Assembly (NCBI GenBank): GCA_051000345.1
Contig: JBPCOJ010000010.1
Coordinates: forward strand, 1-17,179
Length of the DNA: 17,179 nt
Reading direction: 5' to 3'
Source: JBHENC01 sp051000345
GTDB taxonomy: Bacteria; Acidobacteriota; Blastocatellia; Pyrinomonadales; Pyrinomonadaceae
A model generated the notes under the pieces. The model made no database searches. It had not been told where the DNA came from and worked only from the letters and a program-made list of their open reading frames with translations. Made by a program: the position numbers and the translations under genes. This document shows positions 14,248 through 17,179 of this stretch, piece by piece; position 1 is the stretch's first letter; every line of letters starts with the position of its first letter.

Positions 14248-14662
14248 TTACGACCAAGCCTCAATAACCAGCCTCTTAAACATCGTCACGGATAGAATCG
14301 TCGTGTTTACAAGCTTCTGCGCTTCCATAAAATCTTTATCGCCCGTGATGAGATATTCAGCGTCTGCCGCCAGCGCACACTCAAGGAACTTCGCATCTTT
14401 TCTGTCACGCGGAAAATCCATTTCGATGTTTGCTTGGACAGTGGTTGTCAGCGTATCGAACATTTCATTCCATTTACGCAATATGTCTTCGGGCAATCCG
14501 AATTTAGCGCGCCCCATGACGGCTTTATATTCTTCCAGAATGGCGGCTGAAACTATCCACTCAAACTCGAGTTGCCCGTCGACAAATACGATTACCGCTT
14601 CCGGGTCTCTGTCTTTCTAATGCTGCCGGTACGACTACGTTGGTGTCGATGACAACTTTCAA
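14248..14662 (-). pseudogene. PIN-domain toxin of a VapC-like toxin-antitoxin pair, frameshifted
   Basis: Frame one starts at a TTG (14662) overlapping the antitoxin stop (TTGA) and reads K-V-V-I-D-T-N-V-V-V-P-A-A-L-E. It then runs out of register near 14611-14618 and stops at 14561. From the same place the next frame reads D-R-D-P-E-A-V-I-V-F-V-D-G-Q-L-E-F-E-W-I-V-S and continues to the stop at 14248. Joined, the two parts give a ~137-residue PIN domain with the acidic residues expected of the RNase site: the Asp of I-D-T-N, Glu in I-L-E-E-Y, and Asp residues in A-A-D-A-E-Y-L-I-T-G-D-K-D-F. One surplus base (or two missing) explains the break. PIN toxins cleave RNA in toxin-antitoxin systems. 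The 89-codon open frame from 14517 lacks the first catalytic Asp and is probably not functional alone. A sequencing error is possible. Confidence 0.8.
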
Positions 14663-14898
14663 TGACCGCTCCGGTAGGCTTCGACTTCCCGCATCACATC
14701 GTCTTCGCTGATAACTCTTGCTTGCGGCAGAGACTGTGTGGCTTTGAATAAATCTGTCAGCTCTTGGACGCGCGCCGTCCTATCTTCATCTTTAGCAAGA
14801 ACGACTATTTCAATTTTCTGTCCGGCATGAAAGGGAAGGTTCGACAGAACGACTCGCTTCGGGTCTTTAACAATTAAATAGGTTCGATACGCTTTCAT
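14659..14898 (-). CDS. antitoxin partner of the PIN toxin
   Basis: This 79-residue protein begins M-K-A-Y-R-T-Y-L-I-V-K-D-P-K-R-V-V-L-S-N-L-P-F and continues with a G-Q-K-I-E-I-V-V-L strand, D-L-F-K-A-T-Q-S-L-P-Q-A, and a C-terminal D-V-M-R-E-V-E-A-Y-R-S-G-H. Proteins of this pattern are found just upstream of PIN-domain toxins, commonly in cyanobacteria and other environmental bacteria, with an N-terminal beta-rich DNA-binding part and a C-terminal toxin-binding helix. GGAG sits about eight bases before the ATG. The stop overlaps the toxin start by four bases, the usual coupling for such pairs. The frame is intact while the toxin is broken, which is harmless in that direction. Confidence 0.75.
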   Translation of the reverse strand: MKAYRTYLIVKDPKRVVLSNLPFHAGQKIEIVVLAKDEDRTARVQELTDLFKATQSLPQARVISEDDVMREVEAYRSGH

Positions 14899-14924
14899 AA
14901 ATCGCTCCGTTAATGTGTGATGTA

Positions 14925-14953
14925 ATTATACCCGACTTCAGGGAAGCGCCCAA
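14925..14953 (-). promoter_or_regulatory. strong promoter of the toxin-antitoxin pair
   Basis: On the minus strand TTGGGC (14953-14948) and a perfect TATAAT (14930-14925) are separated by exactly 17 bases. Transcription would start near 14918, about 20 bases before the antitoxin ATG. This is the best sigma-70-type promoter in the window. Confidence 0.7.
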
Positions 14954-15012
14954 TTGATACTATTCCCGCACCGGATCATTTGCATAGCGCGTATCGCCAA
15001 AACTGCCGCGCG

Positions 15013-15042
15013 TTGGCGAGAGCCGTTTGACGGTAGTATGAT
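15013..15042 (+). promoter_or_regulatory. candidate promoter of the membrane/coiled-coil gene
   Basis: TTGGCG (15013-15018) and TATGAT (15037-15042, five of six) are separated by 18 bases. The start would be near 15049, leaving a ~46-base leader. A TTGACG at 15027 has no -10 at proper spacing. Apart from this and the divergent promoter, 14954-15094 shows nothing clear. Confidence 0.35.
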
Positions 15043-15094
15043 TGTATATCGTTGCAAGGAATAATTACTGCCCGGTTTCAGATTAAGTGTAAAG

Positions 15095-15880
15095 ATGAAC
15101 GATTCCCTTTCAACATCCCAAGTGCCAGCCCGTGACCGATTGATGCTGCGCGTGCTCGGCTATGCGCCGTGGCTCGCCTTCCTTCTCGTCGCGCTGCCTG
15201 TGCCGCTTTATTTTCTGCTGCGTAGATTGACGGCGACAGAAGACGCGGGCGTTTATGTGCTGCTCTTTCTCGTCTCGCTCGGCGTTGGGTCAATCGTCGG
15301 ATTTCTCGTTGCGATGCTGTTATTATTTTATCGCACGCGCAGGCAAAAGCGTGTGCGTGAACAGCTCGCGGCGGACGGCATTACGGCCTCAGAGCTTTCA
15401 TGGTTCATGCCGGAATTGACAACTGCCGAACGAAAAACGCTCAACGGCATTGAAAAACAGAACCCGCTTCTCGCAGACGCTTACCGCGAAACGCTCGCCG
15501 TGCGATTGACGGCGACGCGCGTGCTCAAGAGCGCCAAACGCGAACTCGTCGCCGTTGAAAACCGAAAAAACCGTCTAGTTTACAGCAGCGAAGCGCAGGC
15601 GAAGGAAGAGTTGCAGCAGGAGTTGCAGCAGGAGTTGCAGCAGGACGCTGGACGGCTCGAAACAACGGCGCGAACGGCGCAGGAACGCGAAGCGGAAGCC
15701 GTCTTGCGTTTGCAATCCATTGAAGCGATGGCGGGGCGCGGCGCGAGCGTTGCCGAAACAGAAACGGCGCTCGCACGTCTAGACCTTGCGCGCGGCACCG
15801 TCCCCCTCGGACTCGAATCCGCCAGACTCGAACAGGAAGCGCACCGTCAAACGCAACAGGAATTGCGCAAACTAACTTAA
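15095..15880 (+). CDS. hypothetical two-pass membrane protein with cytoplasmic coiled coil
   Basis: The 261-residue product has two hydrophobic helices (about 25-43 and 52-78) joined by a short T-E-D-A-G loop. A basic R-T-R-R-Q-K-R-V-R stretch follows, placing both ends in the cytoplasm by the positive-inside rule. The remaining two thirds is highly charged, with heptad-like spacing of A/L and E/K/R (about 110-261), consistent with a coiled coil. It contains three exact E-L-Q-Q repeats at about 172-183. I do not recognise the family; similar layouts occur in scaffold-like membrane proteins, but no enzymatic motif is visible. The ribosome-binding site is weak. It is the only plus-strand protein gene with good support in the window. 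Confidence 0.75.
   Translation: MNDSLSTSQVPARDRLMLRVLGYAPWLAFLLVALPVPLYFLLRRLTATEDAGVYVLLFLVSLGVGSIVGFLVAMLLLFYRTRRQKRVREQLAADGITASELSWFMPELTTAERKTLNGIEKQNPLLADAYRETLAVRLTATRVLKSAKRELVAVENRKNRLVYSSEAQAKEELQQELQQELQQDAGRLETTARTAQEREAEAVLRLQSIEAMAGRGASVAETETALARLDLARGTVPLGLESARLEQEAHRQTQQELRKLT
15608..15643 (+). repeat. three exact 12-bp tandem repeats inside a coiled-coil gene
   Basis: GAGTTGCAGCAG is repeated three times without change, encoding three E-L-Q-Q units. The unit is a multiple of three, so copy number can change without breaking the frame. Confidence 0.9.
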
Positions 15881-15974
15881 CGACTCATTTCAAAATTGCA
15901 GAAGTGTTGACGAGCACTGCGATGCAATTATCCGCTGGCACTCTGTAATTTATGGTTTAGAGTATGTTCAATTG

Positions 15975-16084
15975 CCACTAGCTTCAGCTAGTGGATCAGA
16001 TGAAGTAAGTATTGTGGCTTTAGCCGAACTCTTCGGCTAAAGCCGCATTCTCTCTTGCCTTTGTCCTCCAGCTAAAGCTGGAGG
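15975..16084. repeat. cluster of three perfect palindromic hairpins (REP-like)
   Basis: Three hairpins follow one another. 15975-15994 has nine pairs and a two-base loop. 16016-16044 has 13 perfect pairs (15 with a G-T) and a three-base loop. 16065-16084 has nine pairs and a two-base loop. The first and third share the closing AGCT-xx-AGCT, and the second and third share GCTAAAGC. Such hairpin words recur in several bacterial phyla as dispersed repeats. They lie between two convergent genes (15880 and 16136) and could also damp transcription from both sides. The 15881-15974 part of the gap holds nothing else I can name. Confidence 0.8.
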
Positions 16085-16102
16085 CAATTTATCAATTTAC
16101 TA

Positions 16103-16140
16103 TCTTTACCTTGCGCTAGATTTCTTTACCTTACACTAGC
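16103..16140. repeat. two imperfect 18-bp direct repeats overlapping a stop codon
   Basis: TCTTTACCTTGCGCTAGA and TCTTTACCTTACACTAGC (16103-16120, 16123-16140) match at 15 of 18 positions with a 20-base period. The second copy contains the TAG stop and the last sense codon bases of the minus-strand gene ending at 16136. Confidence 0.65.
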
Positions 16141-16963
16141 TTTGTTTTCCTATTCGCTTATCCAAATCCTGCAAACGATAAACGCCCGTCTCGATTCGCT
16201 GCGCGTAGCCTTCTTCGACCAGCGCGCGATTGCCAAGCCCCGCGTCCGCGCGAGAGAGGCCGGAGGCTTTCGCCAATTCGCCGCGCAAGGTCAGCCCCGC
16301 GCAATCGAGATACGCGCGTGCCACTTCGCGTAGGGCGACTTCGCGCTTCGCTCTGATGTTCAACTCTGCGGCGAAACGGCTTTCGCTGATCGTCCAGATA
16401 TAAGTGAACCATGGATCGTAGAGCGCTTCGCCGGGAATGGCCTTCATCGTGCGTTGCAGTTCGTCGAGCGAGCGCGTGAATTTAGCGCGGTCTTCGATGC
16501 CGGACGCTTCGCGCAAATCGCCCGTCGCCATTTCCCACTCGCCACGCAAAATCTTCAGCACCGCGCGCGCGTTCACAGACAGCACTTCCGCTTCCCTTCT
16601 TCGCGGCACTCCCCAGAGCGCGTTGAAATAAGGCACGAGCCGCGCCGCCACAAACATCGCGCGCCCCCGCGCAAGCTTCGCGTAATAGACGCGCCCGCGC
16701 CGCATCACTTCATCCTTCAAACGCCATGCGAGACTGCTCTCCGCATCCTTCTGCACGTTGCGCGGCATGTGCGCGTCGCGCCGCCCGCACACGGCGACGT
16801 ACAGCGAAGGGCAAGGGCGGCGGCTGTCCGTCATCGCCTGCGCAAAGCCGACTTGTTCGATGAACTTTTCTGCTTCGAGCGCATCTTCGATTCGATGGTC
16901 AGCTTCGCGCCGCCAGAAACGGTCACGATAAGCTTCGACTTCTTCGGGCAGCGAATTCATCAT
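16136..16963 (-). CDS. protein of unknown function with winged-helix-like segments
   Basis: The product is 275 residues (274 from the second ATG). There is no signal peptide and no membrane helix. Two stretches look like helix-turn-helix or winged-helix folds: about 130-180 (A-V-L-K-I-L-R-G-E-W-E-M-A-T-G-D-L-R-E-A-S-G) and about 215-265 (L-R-G-E-L-A-K-A-S-G-L-S then a strand pair with E-G-Y-A-Q-R-I-E-T-G-V-Y-R). The arrangement, with F-T-Y-I-W-T-I-S-E-S-R-F between them, is loosely reminiscent of AlkZ/YcaQ-type DNA glycosylase relatives, but I cannot see the catalytic Q-rich motif, so this is only a hint. The N-terminal third is rich in Arg. Its ATG overlaps the stop of the upstream gene (ATGA), so the two are co-translated. 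The stop lies inside a direct repeat. Confidence 0.65.
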   Translation of the reverse strand: MMNSLPEEVEAYRDRFWRREADHRIEDALEAEKFIEQVGFAQAMTDSRRPCPSLYVAVCGRRDAHMPRNVQKDAESSLAWRLKDEVMRRGRVYYAKLARGRAMFVAARLVPYFNALWGVPRRREAEVLSVNARAVLKILRGEWEMATGDLREASGIEDRAKFTRSLDELQRTMKAIPGEALYDPWFTYIWTISESRFAAELNIRAKREVALREVARAYLDCAGLTLRGELAKASGLSRADAGLGNRALVEEGYAQRIETGVYRLQDLDKRIGKQS

Positions 16964-17179
16964 AGGCTGCGAGGAACAAGCTGCTCCGGCGACAAAGAGA
17001 TTTCGGCGATTCTCTCCGTAATGTTTTTCACTCCTGCGAAGCCCGGCAATCGCTCGACGCGTTGATTGACTTTTTTATCGAAGAACTCGACGCCGTTTTC
17101 TCCATCGAAGAGCGTGGCGATTAGATAATTCGTTTCGCTACGCGGCTTGGTTCCCTGCCCGACGGGTGTCCAGAATTTG
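16960..17179 (-). CDS. 3' part of an unrecognised gene, cut by the right edge
   Basis: An open frame enters from the right edge on the minus strand and ends with TGA at 16962-16960, giving 72 residues. Visible features are F-W-T-P-V-G-Q-G-T-K-P-R-S-E-T-N-Y-L-I-A-T-L-F-D-G and V-E-F-F-D-K-K-V-N-Q-R-V-E-R-L-P-G-F. It is soluble-looking with alternating strand and helix propensity and no motif I can name. Codon choice is like that of the neighbouring genes. The four-base ATGA overlap with the next gene argues that it is a real coding end. Confidence 0.6.
   Translation of the reverse strand, partial: KFWTPVGQGTKPRSETNYLIATLFDGENGVEFFDKKVNQRVERLPGFAGVKNITERIAEISLSPEQLVPRSL

Noticed and set aside
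14561..14662. Programmed frameshift in the PIN gene
   Set aside because: No slippery heptamer is seen at the junction; the site is just GAAAGAC. A mutation or read error is simpler.
15975..16140. Possible CRISPR array
   Set aside because: The repeats are palindromes with different sequences and no regular spacers, and no cas gene is visible.

Overview
The window looks like a chromosomal piece of an Acidobacteriota genome, most likely class Blastocatellia. The main pointer is a secreted VWFA-related protein of the Acidobacterial type (13172-14188). Supporting it are a complete Lpt (LPS export) module, which implies an outer membrane, and the presence of RNase J. This placement is an inference from protein families; no rRNA is present. 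Most of the window is GC-rich, with codons ending in G/C. The first ~450 bases are visibly AT-richer and carry a transposase remnant.

Layout. (1) Positions 1-440: the 3' end of a transposase, probably IS982-like, and a small AT-rich membrane-protein gene. (2) Positions 449-12723: ten consecutive minus-strand genes, read right to left as rnj (RNase J) - ACT-domain protein - uppP - PilZ protein - recJ - lptC/lptA fusion - lptB - rpoN - hpf - rapZ. The distal half is the classical lptC-lptA-lptB-rpoN-hpf-rapZ neighbourhood known from Proteobacteria, with lptC and lptA merged into one 774-residue protein. Upstream of it are a lipid-carrier phosphatase, a PilZ protein and a recombination nuclease. 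(3) Positions 12921-13100: a plus-strand tRNA-His with its own promoter and a probably bidirectional terminator. (4) Positions 13172-14898: on the minus strand, a VWFA-related secreted protein and a toxin-antitoxin pair whose PIN-domain toxin is frameshifted. (5) Positions 15095-15880: a plus-strand membrane/coiled-coil protein of unknown role. (6) Positions 15881-16135: a repeat-filled gap with three perfect hairpins. (7) Positions 16136-17179: two translationally coupled minus-strand genes of unknown function, the upstream one cut by the window edge.

Functionally the long gene cluster joins envelope building (UppP recycles undecaprenyl phosphate; LptB and LptCA power and bridge LPS export), global regulation (sigma-54, RapZ, HPF ribosome hibernation, RNase J) and DNA repair (RecJ). 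Internal promoters are visible before rnj and rpoN, and a weaker one before hpf, so the cluster is probably several overlapping transcription units. Gene junctions are decorated with three different inverted-repeat families, one of which supplies the stop codon of recJ.

The points most worth a second look are: the RapZ Walker A lysine replaced by methionine; the LptC-LptA fusion; the frameshifted PIN toxin beside an intact antitoxin and a strong promoter; a leader that could hide the PilZ ribosome-binding site; and a tandem repeat where the rnj -35 box should be. I found no clear wholly new multi-gene system. The nearest candidate is the coupled unknown gene pair at the right edge.
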